Below are positions 36,637-45,981 of a stretch of 64,000 nucleotides of DNA, piece after piece (position 1 is the first letter of the stretch; each line of letters starts with the position of its first letter). Both the position numbers and the translations under genes were made by a program. This DNA comes from CALZKI01 sp045124055 (lineage in GTDB: Bacteria > Bacillota > Clostridia > Lachnospirales > Lachnospiraceae): assembly GCA_045124055.1 (NCBI GenBank), contig JBGVKZ010000038.1:14030-78029 (forward strand), given 5' to 3'. Under the pieces are notes generated by a model. That model saw only the letters and a program-made list of their open reading frames with translations. It did not search any database and was not told the origin of the DNA.

Positions 36637-37896
36637 ATGAAAAAGAAAGTATTAGCATTACTTTTAGCTACAGCAATGGTTGCAACATTAGTTGGCTGTG
36701 GCGACAAAGCAGAAACTTCAACAGATGAAGGAACTGGTAGCAACACAGTTGTTGAAGACCAGGCAGATGAAGCTATTACATGTACTCTTACAGTATGGGC
36801 TCCAGCTGAAGATCAGTCAGAAGACAACCCATGGTTACAGACACAGTGTGAAGCTTTTGCAGCAGAACATCCAAACTGGGATATTACATTTAACTATGGT
36901 GTATGTCCAGAAGGTGAAGCTAAAGCTACAGTAACACAGGACGTTGATGCAGCAGCAGACGTATTTGGTTACGCTAACGATAACTTAGCAGATCTTATCT
37001 CAGCAGGTGCTATCGCTGAATTAGGTGGTACAACAGCTGAATTCGTAACAAGCAACTTTGGTAAAACATATGTAGATTCTATCTCAGACAATGGTGCTGT
37101 TTACGGTGTTCCTTATGAATCAAACACATGGTATATGTACTACAACACAAGCATTTACTCAGCTGATGATGTTAAATCATTAGAAACAATGCTTGAAAAA
37201 GGTGTTGTAATGTTCCCATTAACAAACTCTTGGTACATTGAAGCATTCTACTTAGCAACAGGTGCTGAATTCTTCGGCGGTGTTAACGATAACGATGCTG
37301 GTATCAACGTTGGTGGTGACAACGGTGTTAAAGCTACTAACTACTTAGTAGACTTAGTTGCAAATCCTAACTTCAAAAACGGTGAATTCGCTGACGCTAT
37401 GAGCGGTTTAGCTGATGGCACAATCGCAGCTGCATTCTCTGGTACATGGGATAGAGGCAACGCAGAAGAAGCTCTTGGCGATAACTTTGGTGTAGCAGCT
37501 CTTCCTACAATCAACGTAGATGGAACAGCTTGCCAGTTAAAGAACTTCTCAGGTTCTAAAGCTTGGGGTGTTAAAGCTACAACAGAATATCCAGAAGTTG
37601 CTACAGCATTAGCTCTTTACTTAGGTGGAGAAACAGCTCAGCAGGCTAGATATGAAGCTCGTGGTACAATCCCTGCACTTAGCAGCTTAGCAACAGTACT
37701 CGCTGATGATCCAGTTGTTGCTGTAATCAACGAAGTATACGCAAACTGCTCAATCATGCAGCCATACTGTGCTAACATGGGTAACTGGTGGACACCAGCA
37801 GCTAACATGGGTACAGAATTAGTAGCTGGCGATGTTACACATGACAACGCAGCTGAAAAAACAGAAGCATTCAACAATGCTGTAAATGGTAACTAA
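36637..37896 (+). CDS. Maltodextrin-type ABC transporter substrate-binding lipoprotein (MalE-like)
   Basis: A 419-residue family 1 solute-binding protein with a lipobox (LVGC near residues 19-22), an acidic linker and the ligand-binding lobes (TLTVWAPAEDQS, YGVPYESNTWYMYYN). It captures sugar oligomers outside and delivers them to the two permeases downstream. The ATG at 36637 follows AGGAGAGG; an upstream in-frame ATG at 36598 lacks such a site. Codon choice (GCT, GGT, AAC, TTC) differs from neighbours and suggests very high expression. The maltodextrin assignment rests on the adjacent amylase and the MalF/MalG-like permeases. Confidence 0.9.
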   Translation: MKKKVLALLLATAMVATLVGCGDKAETSTDEGTGSNTVVEDQADEAITCTLTVWAPAEDQSEDNPWLQTQCEAFAAEHPNWDITFNYGVCPEGEAKATVTQDVDAAADVFGYANDNLADLISAGAIAELGGTTAEFVTSNFGKTYVDSISDNGAVYGVPYESNTWYMYYNTSIYSADDVKSLETMLEKGVVMFPLTNSWYIEAFYLATGAEFFGGVNDNDAGINVGGDNGVKATNYLVDLVANPNFKNGEFADAMSGLADGTIAAAFSGTWDRGNAEEALGDNFGVAALPTINVDGTACQLKNFSGSKAWGVKATTEYPEVATALALYLGGETAQQARYEARGTIPALSSLATVLADDPVVAVINEVYANCSIMQPYCANMGNWWTPAANMGTELVAGDVTHDNAAEKTEAFNNAVNGN

Positions 37897-37934
37897 TTTC
37901 TAATTAGGAAAATAGTGTATATCTAGAAATAAGT

Positions 37935-37977
37935 GTTCCAAGGTGCTCCGGAAGGACACCTTGGAACTATTTCTTTA
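37935..37977 (+). terminator. Strong intercistronic hairpin after the binding-protein gene
   Basis: An 11-bp perfect stem GTTCCAAGGTG / CACCTTGGAAC (37935-37945 and 37957-37967), continued by TCC/GGA around a GGAA tetraloop, followed by TATTTCTTT. It probably causes partial termination or 3'-end protection, giving more binding protein than permease. Confidence 0.8.
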
Positions 37978-38018
37978 GAGAAGAAAAAAATCCGACTACG
38001 TCGGCAGGAGGTTGTGTT

Positions 38019-39428
38019 GTGAGTAAATCATCTGGAAAACAAAAAAGAATTAAAGAATTAGATGAATTTTATACTCCTTATACCGTAAAAAATGCGTTGT
38101 GTAAGGGTGACGTATTTACTTACATTTCTACGCTTATTATGGGCTTTGGAAATATGGTACGTGGACAGATTGTTAAAGGTCTGTTATTCTTGGGAATTGA
38201 AGCAGCATATATTTGGTATATGATAGCATTAGGAATCGATTTTCTCAAATTATTACCTAGTCTTGGTTGGTTGGAACAGACAAAAGTTTGGAACGAAGCA
38301 AAACAGGTATATGTATATGAAGCTGGACATAATTCAGTTTTAATTTTGTTATATTGTGTAATTACAATAGGTATTACAGCATTATTTATTTTTGCATGGC
38401 GTGCGTCTATGAAAAGTTCATACAAGGCTCAGTGCCTTAAAAAAGCTGGTGCACGTTTAAACAACATTATCGATGACATTAAGGATTTGTTTGATACAAA
38501 TTTACATAAATTGTTATTAGCAGTTCCTCTTACAGGTATTATTTCATTTACAGTTTTACCACTTATCTTTATGATTTGTATGGCGTTTACTAATTATAGT
38601 AAAGCTTGGACTGGAAATGGTAATGAAAACCATTTGATTTTATTTGATTGGGTTGGCTTAGACAACTTTAAAAACGTTTTGAACTTCAACTCTAATATTG
38701 GTCAGGAATTCTGGTCAGTACTTGGTTGGACAATTATTTGGGCGATTTTTGCCACATTCCTTAACTATTTATTTGGTATGATTTTGGCAATCGTAATCAA
38801 CAGACAAGGAACAAGATTTAAAGCATTCTGGAGATTCTGTTTCGTACTTAGTATTGCGGTTCCACAGTTCGTATCCTTACTTATTATGAGAACTATGTTG
38901 AATCAGGAAGGTCCTGTCAACAATTTATTATTAGAATTAGGCTGGATTGATAAAGCCTTACCATTCTGGACAAATGCTATGTGGGCTAGAGTCTCAGTTA
39001 TCGTAATTAACTTATGGGTAGGTATTCCATATACAATGTTACAGGTAACAGGTATTTTACAGAATATTCCTGCTGAATTATATGAATCAGCAAAAGTTGA
39101 CGGTGCAAATGCATTCGTTACATTCTTCAAGATTACATTACCATATATGTTGTTCGTAACAACACCATATATGATTACACAGTTTACGGGAAATATTAAT
39201 AACTTTAACGTTATTTTCTTATTGTCAGGTGGTAATCCTACACCGGTTGAAAATACCGCAGGTAAGACTGACCTTCTCGTTACTTGGCTCTATAAGTTGA
39301 CTATTGATAAACAGTACTTCAACTTAGGTGCCGTAATTGGTATTATGACATTCGTTGTCTTGGCAATCGTTGCTTTGGCTACTTATCATAACACCGGATC
39401 CTATAAGAATGAGGAGGAATTCATGTAA
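38019..39428 (+). CDS. Sugar ABC transporter permease (MalF-like)
   Basis: A 469-residue membrane protein. An N-terminal part with two to three extra helices (residues 35-135) precedes the binding-protein-dependent permease domain. The EAA loop is ELYESAKVDGANAFVTFFKITLPYM. The start is GTG, preceded by AGGAGG. The stop overlaps the next start (TAATG), so the two permeases are made together. It forms the transmembrane channel for maltodextrins with the next protein. No ATPase gene is present in the cluster. Confidence 0.92.
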   Translation: MSKSSGKQKRIKELDEFYTPYTVKNALCKGDVFTYISTLIMGFGNMVRGQIVKGLLFLGIEAAYIWYMIALGIDFLKLLPSLGWLEQTKVWNEAKQVYVYEAGHNSVLILLYCVITIGITALFIFAWRASMKSSYKAQCLKKAGARLNNIIDDIKDLFDTNLHKLLLAVPLTGIISFTVLPLIFMICMAFTNYSKAWTGNGNENHLILFDWVGLDNFKNVLNFNSNIGQEFWSVLGWTIIWAIFATFLNYLFGMILAIVINRQGTRFKAFWRFCFVLSIAVPQFVSLLIMRTMLNQEGPVNNLLLELGWIDKALPFWTNAMWARVSVIVINLWVGIPYTMLQVTGILQNIPAELYESAKVDGANAFVTFFKITLPYMLFVTTPYMITQFTGNINNFNVIFLLSGGNPTPVENTAGKTDLLVTWLYKLTIDKQYFNLGAVIGIMTFVVLAIVALATYHNTGSYKNEEEFM

Positions 39429-40291
39429 TGAAAAAAGGCGGAGCAAAAGCAAGAAAATTTATTACAAACACCTTAGTTCATATTGGATTAGCAGTAATGG
39501 CATTTATCTGGTTGCTTCCAATCTTCTGGGTAATCATTACAAGTTTACGTGATGAAAAAGGTGCTTACTTTAAAACATTTATTCCTAGCAAATGGACATT
39601 CAATAACTACATTAAACTGTGGACAGATACTTCCAACTTGGATTTCCCACAGATGTTTATGAACACATTTATTATTGCTATTTTTGTATGTATAATTTCA
39701 AGTTTTTCAGTATTGGCAGTTGCTTATACAATGTCAAGACTTCGTTTTAAACTTAGAAAAACATTTATGAACATTGCTATGATTTTAGGTTTGTTCCCAG
39801 GATTTATGTCAATGGTAGCTACTTACTATATCTTAAAAGCCTTAGAATTATCTTCAGGTGATTTGATTAAAGTAGGTTTGATATTGGTATATTCCGGTGG
39901 TTCTGGACTTGGCTTCTATATTGCAAAAGGGTTCTTTGATACAATTCCAAAGGCTCTTGATGAAGCAGCAACTATTGACGGTGCAACAAAGTTCCAGGTG
40001 TTTACAAGAATTACGATTCCTCTCAGTAAACCAATCATTGTATACACTGTATTGACATCATTTATCTCTCCTTGGACAGATTTCGTATTTGCAAAAGTTA
40101 TCTGTCGTGCAGAAATGGATCAGTATACAGTAGCCATTGGTATGTGGAAGATGCTTGAAAAAGAATATCTTGTTAACTGGTATACACCATTCTGTGCTGC
40201 GGCGGTATGTATTTCTATTCCGATTGCGATTTTATTCGTTATTATGCAGAGATACTACGTTGAAGGTATGGCAGGTGCCGTTAAAGGTTAA
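39428..40291 (+). CDS. Sugar ABC transporter permease (MalG-like)
   Basis: A 287-residue permease with six predicted helices and the EAA loop ALDEAATIDGATKFQVFTRITIPLSKP, which docks the ATPase. It starts within the stop of the preceding permease gene. The C-terminus YYVEGMAGAVKG is typical of MalG-type proteins. The ATP-hydrolysing subunit must come from elsewhere, probably a shared MsmK-type protein (inference from Firmicutes precedent). Confidence 0.93.
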   Translation: MKKGGAKARKFITNTLVHIGLAVMAFIWLLPIFWVIITSLRDEKGAYFKTFIPSKWTFNNYIKLWTDTSNLDFPQMFMNTFIIAIFVCIISSFSVLAVAYTMSRLRFKLRKTFMNIAMILGLFPGFMSMVATYYILKALELSSGDLIKVGLILVYSGGSGLGFYIAKGFFDTIPKALDEAATIDGATKFQVFTRITIPLSKPIIVYTVLTSFISPWTDFVFAKVICRAEMDQYTVAIGMWKMLEKEYLVNWYTPFCAAAVCISIPIAILFVIMQRYYVEGMAGAVKG

Positions 40292-40304
40292 TGGTTATTA
40301 TTTA

Positions 40305-40331
40305 GGGAGTCTTTTAAAGACTCCCTTTTTT
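40305..40331 (+). terminator. Hairpin after the MalG-like gene
   Basis: GGGAGTCTTT / AAAGACTCCC with TTTTTT after it. It should end most transcripts before the amylase gene, which has no other clear promoter, so some read-through is likely. Confidence 0.88.
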
Positions 40332-40355
40332 ACAACTATAAAAAGGAGAAAAGTT

Positions 40356-42029
40356 ATGAAAAAGCGATTTTTATCTATGCTGCTTGTTTGCACAATGCTG
40401 CTTATGTCGGCTTGTGGCAAAGGCGATGACGGACAGATTAGTAGTACAGATAACTCTGTTACTTTAACTCAGATGGACGAAGTAAATACGGCAGAACTTA
40501 ATATGATTGATGATAAATATCGGAACTATTATGAAGTGTTTGTATATTCTTTCTGTGATAGTGATGGTGACGGAATTGGAGATATTCAAGGTCTTATTTC
40601 TAAATTGGACTACATTAATGATGGAGACCCAACCACAGATACAGATTTAGGTTGCACAGGAATTTGGCTTATGCCAATTATGCCATCTACCACTTATCAC
40701 AAATATGATGTTATCAATTATTATGATATTGATAGTGAATATGGGACATTGGAAGATTTTGAGGAATTAATTGCAGAGTGTGATGCCAGAGGAATTGATG
40801 TAATTATTGATTTAGTTATGAATCATTCTTCTTCACAACACCATTGGTTTACAGAGGCTACGAGCTATTTGAAGAATTTGGGAGATGCAGAGCCAAATGT
40901 TGAAGATTGCCCATATTTTGAATATTACAATTTTTCAAAAGAAAGTGCTTCTGGTTATACAAAAGTGAGTGGAACAGATTGGTATTATGAATGCCAGTTC
41001 TGGAGTGAAATGCCCGATATAAACTTAGGTAGCGAAGCAGTTAGACAGGAATTTGAAGATATTGCAAGCTTTTGGTTGGAAAAAGGTGTTGCAGGATTCC
41101 GATTGGACGCAGCAAAAGAATTTTATTCAGGAAATAACACGGCAAATATTGAGGTTCTAACTTGGTTTAATGAGTATGTGAAGAGCATTGATGAAGATGC
41201 TTATATTGTTGCGGAAGTATGGAATAATATGGAAACATATAGCCAGTACTTGCAAAGTGGTATTGATAGTGTATTTAACTTTGATTTTTCCGATACATCA
41301 GGTATTATTGCTAACAGTGTAAAACATTTGTCTGGCAAAAATGCATCTTCTTATGGAAAAGAGGTAGCTGGTGTTGATGCAGTATTATCAGAAAATAATC
41401 CTGATTATATCGATGCTCCATTTTATACCAATCATGACCAGGCAAGAAGTGCAGGATTTTATTCTGGTGAATATGCAGAAAATCAGGCTAAAATGGCCAT
41501 TGCAATGAACCAGATGATGACAGGTAATACATTCCTTTATTATGGTGATGAATTGGGGATGAAGGGTTCTGGTCAGGACGAAAACAAGAGATGTGCAATG
41601 CAGTGGTCCAGTGATGAAGCAGCTGATGGAATGTGCGTAGGACCAAATCCAAGTCCGATTGAAATGAAATATGGAAGCTTGGAAGACCAGGTAGATGACC
41701 CGTATTCTATTTATAACTTTACAAAACATACGCTTAAGCTTAGAAATCAATATCCTGTTATTGCTAGGGGAGATACAACCTTTGAAGAAGCTTATTCAGA
41801 TGATAATATTTGTGTATTGAAGAAGACATATGAAGGCGAAGAAATGTTAATTGTATTTAATATTTCTTCAGAAGAATGTACGGTAGATTTGACGGGACTT
41901 ACTGTAAATGGTGTAGATGCAAAAGAGGCGACTATGGCGGGAGTACTTATTACGCAGGAAGATACTCAGATTGAATTAACTGAAGGTGTTGCAAACATGC
42001 CAATTTATTCCGTATTATTACTTAAATAA
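40356..42029 (+). CDS. Secreted GH13 alpha-amylase lipoprotein
   Basis: A 557-residue GH13 enzyme with a lipoprotein signal (LMSAC at residues 16-20), so it acts on the outer face of the membrane. Conserved regions: DLVMNHSS, GFRLDAAKEF (nucleophile Asp), VAEVWN (acid/base Glu) and YTNHDQ (transition-state Asp). The MPDINLG segment between them resembles the intermediary GH13_36-type alpha-amylases. It probably cuts maltodextrins or starch fragments into pieces for the adjacent transporter. The frame opens at 40137 inside the permease gene, but the ATG at 40356 follows AAAAGGAGAA. Confidence 0.93.
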   Translation: MKKRFLSMLLVCTMLLMSACGKGDDGQISSTDNSVTLTQMDEVNTAELNMIDDKYRNYYEVFVYSFCDSDGDGIGDIQGLISKLDYINDGDPTTDTDLGCTGIWLMPIMPSTTYHKYDVINYYDIDSEYGTLEDFEELIAECDARGIDVIIDLVMNHSSSQHHWFTEATSYLKNLGDAEPNVEDCPYFEYYNFSKESASGYTKVSGTDWYYECQFWSEMPDINLGSEAVRQEFEDIASFWLEKGVAGFRLDAAKEFYSGNNTANIEVLTWFNEYVKSIDEDAYIVAEVWNNMETYSQYLQSGIDSVFNFDFSDTSGIIANSVKHLSGKNASSYGKEVAGVDAVLSENNPDYIDAPFYTNHDQARSAGFYSGEYAENQAKMAIAMNQMMTGNTFLYYGDELGMKGSGQDENKRCAMQWSSDEAADGMCVGPNPSPIEMKYGSLEDQVDDPYSIYNFTKHTLKLRNQYPVIARGDTTFEEAYSDDNICVLKKTYEGEEMLIVFNISSEECTVDLTGLTVNGVDAKEATMAGVLITQEDTQIELTEGVANMPIYSVLLLK

Positions 42030-42051
42030 TCGCTTGTATTCAAAGAAAAAA

Positions 42052-42103
42052 GAGCTGTTGCTTTCACAAGAAAAGTGAGAAAAGCAACAGCTCAAATTTT
42101 TTT
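42052..42103. terminator. Terminator between amylase and HAD genes
   Basis: A 13-bp stem GAGCTGTTGCTTT / AAAGCAACAGCTC (42052-42064 and 42081-42093) followed by AAATTTTTTT on the plus strand; A-rich sequence on the other side could serve the minus-strand gene. Confidence 0.85.
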
Positions 42104-42117
42104 ATATGGAATAGAAT

Positions 42118-42834
42118 TTATTGTTTTAATATTAGAGGTGAAACTTTTCTAAAGTCACCATCTAATATTGCATAGGTGGCAGGAATTTCTTTTGGTAATG
42201 GCGGAGAAATGTTTGCGTGGATAAAGAGACTATCCATATTACAAGCATTGGCAACTGCCACATCAGAACTACAATCGTTCCCAATCATAATACTTTTCTT
42301 TCTGTCTAAATGATATTCGCTAAGTAACATTTCCATAAATTTAGGAGATGGCTTTTTAACACCTTTATCCGAAGAAATATAAATTCCGTCAAACAAGTCA
42401 TAGATACCTAGGATTTTTAATTCACTTTCTGTAAAAAGTCTTTGGGCATTGGAAAGAAGATAAATTCCCTTGCCATGTCTTTTTAAGTCCTGTAAGAAGT
42501 CCATTACGCCATCGTAGAGCTTAATATAATCTCTGGATAAGATTCGCATAATGTTGCCCACAGATTCGATTAGCTGACGATTTGGAGTTACGCCTTTGAG
42601 CGTAAATAACTTTTCAAATACGCCGTCTAACTGGATTTCTACATAGGGGTCATCATATTTTGCTTCTTCCTGACGGACATAGTTCCAGTATGCTTTTTTC
42701 AATTCGCTAGGGGAGTACATAGCACCCACACTAGAAAAATAAGCAGATAACTTATTCCAAAGATAAGCTTTTCCTTCGTTTGTATGTGTATCTGCTAAAG
42801 TTCCATATAAATCAAAAATATAGTTCTGATACAT
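42118..42834 (-). CDS. HAD-superfamily hydrolase
   Basis: A 238-residue phosphatase-like protein. HAD motifs I (FDLYGTLAD), II (LLSNAQ), III (KKPSPKFM) and IV (IGNDCSSDV) are present, with an alpha-helical C1 cap, as in phosphoglycolate-phosphatase-like or pyrimidine nucleotidase-like enzymes. The substrate cannot be inferred. The frame runs 53 codons further upstream, but the ATG at 42834 after AAGGATG begins exactly at motif I. A neighbouring hairpin (42873-42900) separates it from the next minus-strand gene. Confidence 0.88.
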   Translation of the reverse strand: MYQNYIFDLYGTLADTHTNEGKAYLWNKLSAYFSSVGAMYSPSELKKAYWNYVRQEEAKYDDPYVEIQLDGVFEKLFTLKGVTPNRQLIESVGNIMRILSRDYIKLYDGVMDFLQDLKRHGKGIYLLSNAQRLFTESELKILGIYDLFDGIYISSDKGVKKPSPKFMEMLLSEYHLDRKKSIMIGNDCSSDVAVANACNMDSLFIHANISPPLPKEIPATYAILDGDFRKVSPLILKQ

Positions 42835-42872
42835 AAATACATCCTTTAATTTTATTTTTTTCCGTAAATGGA

Positions 42873-42900
42873 ATGAAGCACCGTAAAAACGGTGCTTCAT
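42873..42900 (-). terminator. Hairpin after the cNMP-binding-like gene
   Basis: A perfect 12-bp stem ATGAAGCACCGT / ACGGTGCTTCAT with a 4-nt loop (42873-42884 and 42889-42900). The U-tract on the minus strand is poor, so termination is uncertain and the HAD gene may be co-transcribed. Confidence 0.55.
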
Positions 42901-42993
42901 CTGTGTAAAAGGGGAATTTTTGCTATAAAAGCAAAACACTTGAATCTCTTCAAGTAAGTTCATTATAATATGCTTTTTTATATTTGTCAACAC

Positions 42994-45267
42994 TTATTTG
43001 TCGATAAATGTAATTTCTTGTTGAAGTTCTTTTGGAATGTCTTTTCCGTTATTTGTAAGCTTCTGGCATAAGTTATTCATTCGGTGTGCAAGCTGCTCAT
43101 ATTTAGTGGTATGACGCTGAATAACCAATAAATAAATTGGGTTAGAAGTAAGTTTCTGTCGCATTTCTTTTGGGAAAGGACAGTGGGCAAATAAAATATT
43201 TCTAGCCACTTTGTTTAATCTTGGTGAGCCTTCGGACTCATTGGAAACCCAGACAATGTAGTCTAATACAAAGGCTTCTTTGATGCTATTTCTTGCTTTT
43301 GCTAATAAAGTTTTTACTTTATCCTTTGCATCGGCGGATAAATCGTTATTTTTCTTATAAAACTGTAAGTAATCAAAATAGTCAGCAGTTAAGCAATTAC
43401 TACTTGGGTCGTTCCAGTGCGAACCTTGAATACGTTTGCAGATTTCCCAACGATATTCACCGCATAGTCGTAAAAACAGACCGCGTAGATTTTCCGGAGT
43501 AAATACTGGTAAAATCATACGACAAGGAGTTGCTCGTTTTTTCCCTTCTACTTCCTGCCACATAATACCTCTGGAACCATAGTTTGGCATCAAGATAATA
43601 TCCGGTAAAATTTCAGTGTGCACGAATTCTGCATTGATACCGATACTTGGGTTAGTGTATACCACTTCCTTATAGAATAATTGGTAATCAATGTTTCTTG
43701 CATAGTCTCTTTCCTGCATAAGCTTTGTTGTGCTAAGTAACCCTTTGGCAAGGTGGTCAATCAAATTGTGCTTAGAGAAAAAAGGGCAATAGTAAGAAAT
43801 ATGCCCATAGGTCATTTTATTTGCCTGAGGGAAGAAATTCTCTAGTTCATATAAAACTTTGGCTTCGGCGTTTTCGAGACGCTGTTTTTCTTCCACAGCA
43901 GTAATTTTTCCGCTGACACGTTCTGTTCGTAAAAAGTCAGTATAGTCCATATCGAATTCGTTACGGCTAGGTTCTTTTTTTCCGTCATAAATGGCTTTTA
44001 ACCAATCGATAAAGGTATAAATATGTTCTGAGGCGTCAGAAATATCCGCATGAAGAAGCTTACATAGTGCTTCGGCATTTTCTTCGCCGGCAAGACCTTC
44101 GTCAATATAACCAAAAGTTAAAAATAATTTGACGGTATCATTTATTTTTTCACCACGAACATATTTTAAAGCAAGATTGGCATATAGGCGGTGGAAATCC
44201 TCTGTTAAATGGCGACGCAACTGTGTAGCTGCAGGCGTGGTGGCTGTTTTATCACCCAGTTCTTTGTATGCTACAATGTGTTTGGTGAAGGCGGAAACAA
44301 ACTCGTCGTCTTCGTTGGCAACAGCCAGAATTTTGTTCATGCTGTCTACAATGATATTTTGAATGCCTCCTGGGGTGTTTTCTTCCTCAGTATTATTAGC
44401 GGCAGTAGCCATAACCTGCATTTTTTGCTTCTGGTCGTCCATACGTGCTTGCAAACTGGCTTTGTCAACAAAGGGCAGTTGATACAGACAAGTATATAGA
44501 GTAGTAAGTAAAGCTTTAGCCTCATTAAAATCGTCTGTTCCTGCGTGGGTTCTTCCAAGCAGCTCCGAGAAATATCGAAAATAATCATTGTATTCTTCGT
44601 TGAAAAAACGGTCTCGATAAGAAAGAATGGATAAAACCAATTTCTCAATCAAATCTTTTATCTGAATGAAATCTTCCGAAGCATTTAAAATGATTCCATA
44701 TAAGAAGGAATTATGCTCGGATAAAAATTCCTGTGAGTATTTTTCCAAAAGCTTGTCAAAGTCCTGATAGAAGGAAAAAACATAAGGTGTTTTATTGATA
44801 AGCTCCGTTACCGCAGGGTCAACATTTGCATTGGGAATTCTTGGAGCAATCTGTAATTTCTCACAAAGAGAGGTATATTTTTTGACCAAAGCGGTATGTA
44901 GAAGAGTGGTGTTTTTTAACTGTTCTTTATATTGCTCATAAAGTTTTATACATGTTGCAAACTGTTTTTTGATGGTATCCAAAGCAGCTTTTTGAAGGGT
45001 TGCATCTTCTTTTAAAACGGTGGTGTTTGGAAAGGTGGTTTCCAAACGATAGGCTGATAAAACCGTGTCACTGCCGGCGATATCATTGGTTACCGCGGTG
45101 CGATTATGTAAATGAAAAAGTCCCATTACCTGTCCCTCGTCTAAAGTGAGAGAAAAATAATTGCTTCCCATAATAATAGAGCCGGACTGAATAATGCCAA
45201 TCGCATTGACAGGCTGTCCCTGACTGTAAATACTTGTATTTTTTTGTAATTTCATTTCATTTGCCAT
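42994..45267 (-). CDS. Large protein with N-terminal cyclic-nucleotide-binding-like fold, unknown function
   Basis: A 757-residue soluble protein. Residues about 1-95 look like a Crp-type beta-roll (LQKNTSIYSQGQPVNAIGIIQSGSI, then an LDEGQVMGLF turn), but the canonical phosphate-binding cassette (GELAL...RSATV) is not recognisable. There is no helix-turn-helix. The remaining ~650 residues are mostly helical, with few recognisable motifs (a Tyr/Phe-rich region near 500-570 and LFLRLCGEYRWEICKRIQG near 640). No membrane helix or signal. It faces away from a DUF6508-like gene. Function unknown; ligand binding by the beta-roll is only a suggestion. Confidence 0.7.
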   Translation of the reverse strand: MANEMKLQKNTSIYSQGQPVNAIGIIQSGSIIMGSNYFSLTLDEGQVMGLFHLHNRTAVTNDIAGSDTVLSAYRLETTFPNTTVLKEDATLQKAALDTIKKQFATCIKLYEQYKEQLKNTTLLHTALVKKYTSLCEKLQIAPRIPNANVDPAVTELINKTPYVFSFYQDFDKLLEKYSQEFLSEHNSFLYGIILNASEDFIQIKDLIEKLVLSILSYRDRFFNEEYNDYFRYFSELLGRTHAGTDDFNEAKALLTTLYTCLYQLPFVDKASLQARMDDQKQKMQVMATAANNTEEENTPGGIQNIIVDSMNKILAVANEDDEFVSAFTKHIVAYKELGDKTATTPAATQLRRHLTEDFHRLYANLALKYVRGEKINDTVKLFLTFGYIDEGLAGEENAEALCKLLHADISDASEHIYTFIDWLKAIYDGKKEPSRNEFDMDYTDFLRTERVSGKITAVEEKQRLENAEAKVLYELENFFPQANKMTYGHISYYCPFFSKHNLIDHLAKGLLSTTKLMQERDYARNIDYQLFYKEVVYTNPSIGINAEFVHTEILPDIILMPNYGSRGIMWQEVEGKKRATPCRMILPVFTPENLRGLFLRLCGEYRWEICKRIQGSHWNDPSSNCLTADYFDYLQFYKKNNDLSADAKDKVKTLLAKARNSIKEAFVLDYIVWVSNESEGSPRLNKVARNILFAHCPFPKEMRQKLTSNPIYLLVIQRHTTKYEQLAHRMNNLCQKLTNNGKDIPKELQQEITFIDK

Positions 45268-45496
45268 ACATTTACCTACCTAAAATAATATCTTATTAAT
45301 CTGAAATTTCTCATTTATCATTATACCTCATAAGTAGTGTATATGACAAGAAACCATTGAAAAATGAGAAGAATGTCATATTTTTATATTTTTCGCTTAA
45401 TGTTACTGTACTTTTAAAAAAAATATGATACAATAATTATATCTGTGACGTATTTTGGGGTAGTGTCACAAAGGTTTAGTTAGGAGGGTGAAGTCT
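45268..45496. promoter_or_regulatory. Divergent intergenic region with an inverted repeat
   Basis: It must hold promoters for both directions. A plausible plus-strand -10 TACAAT is at 45429-45434 without a clear -35. TGTGAC (45444-45449) and GTCACA (45465-45470) form an inverted repeat separated by 15 bases, a possible regulator site downstream of that start. Confidence 0.4.
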
Positions 45497-45958
45497 TTGG
45501 AACGTACAGAAATGAGACCACAACAAATTATGCAACATTATCGTGCTGATATTGAACTTCTGGCACGTTATATTCCTTGGTTGGAAAGCAAGAGGGGACA
45601 GGAAGTAAGTAGTGATTATCACAGTGAAAATTCTGTGACCACCAGTTTTTCGTTCCCAGTGTATGATGGCACTTTACTTAACTTTGTTAAAGATGTGCAA
45701 AAAACATCATTGACTGATAGAAATTACCAATATGTATATTCGAGAAATCATATTGAAACCATTGCTGATGAGTATGTTCAGATTGACAGAGCATCGGTTC
45801 AGGAACTTAATATTTTGATTGGCATTTTATCAAAATACATTCTTGGAGGTCGTACAAAGGGCACTCTTTGGTCAGAAGGAGTAAAAAACGGAGTATATCT
45901 GTCGATTGTCAATAAATTGAAGGAACTATGTGAGTTTTGGGATAAGCCTTTAAAATAA
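45497..45958 (+). CDS. Hypothetical protein, possibly DUF6508-like
   Basis: About 153 residues, no signal or membrane helix. The C-terminal part (VQELNILIGILSKYILGGRTKGTLWSEGVKNGVYLSIVNKL) is reminiscent of DUF6508 proteins, from memory and tentative. The GTG at 45488 overlaps the AGGAGG ribosome site, so the TTG at 45497, nine bases after it, is the better start. It precedes a TetR gene by 23 bases and may share its transcript. Function unknown. Confidence 0.7.
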   Translation: MERTEMRPQQIMQHYRADIELLARYIPWLESKRGQEVSSDYHSENSVTTSFSFPVYDGTLLNFVKDVQKTSLTDRNYQYVYSRNHIETIADEYVQIDRASVQELNILIGILSKYILGGRTKGTLWSEGVKNGVYLSIVNKLKELCEFWDKPLK

Positions 45959-45981
45959 GGCTTATATGGTAGGAGTACGGT

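Noticed and set aside
42835..42993. N-terminal extension of the HAD protein
   Set aside because: It would translate through the 12-bp hairpin, and the ribosome site and family start are at 42834.
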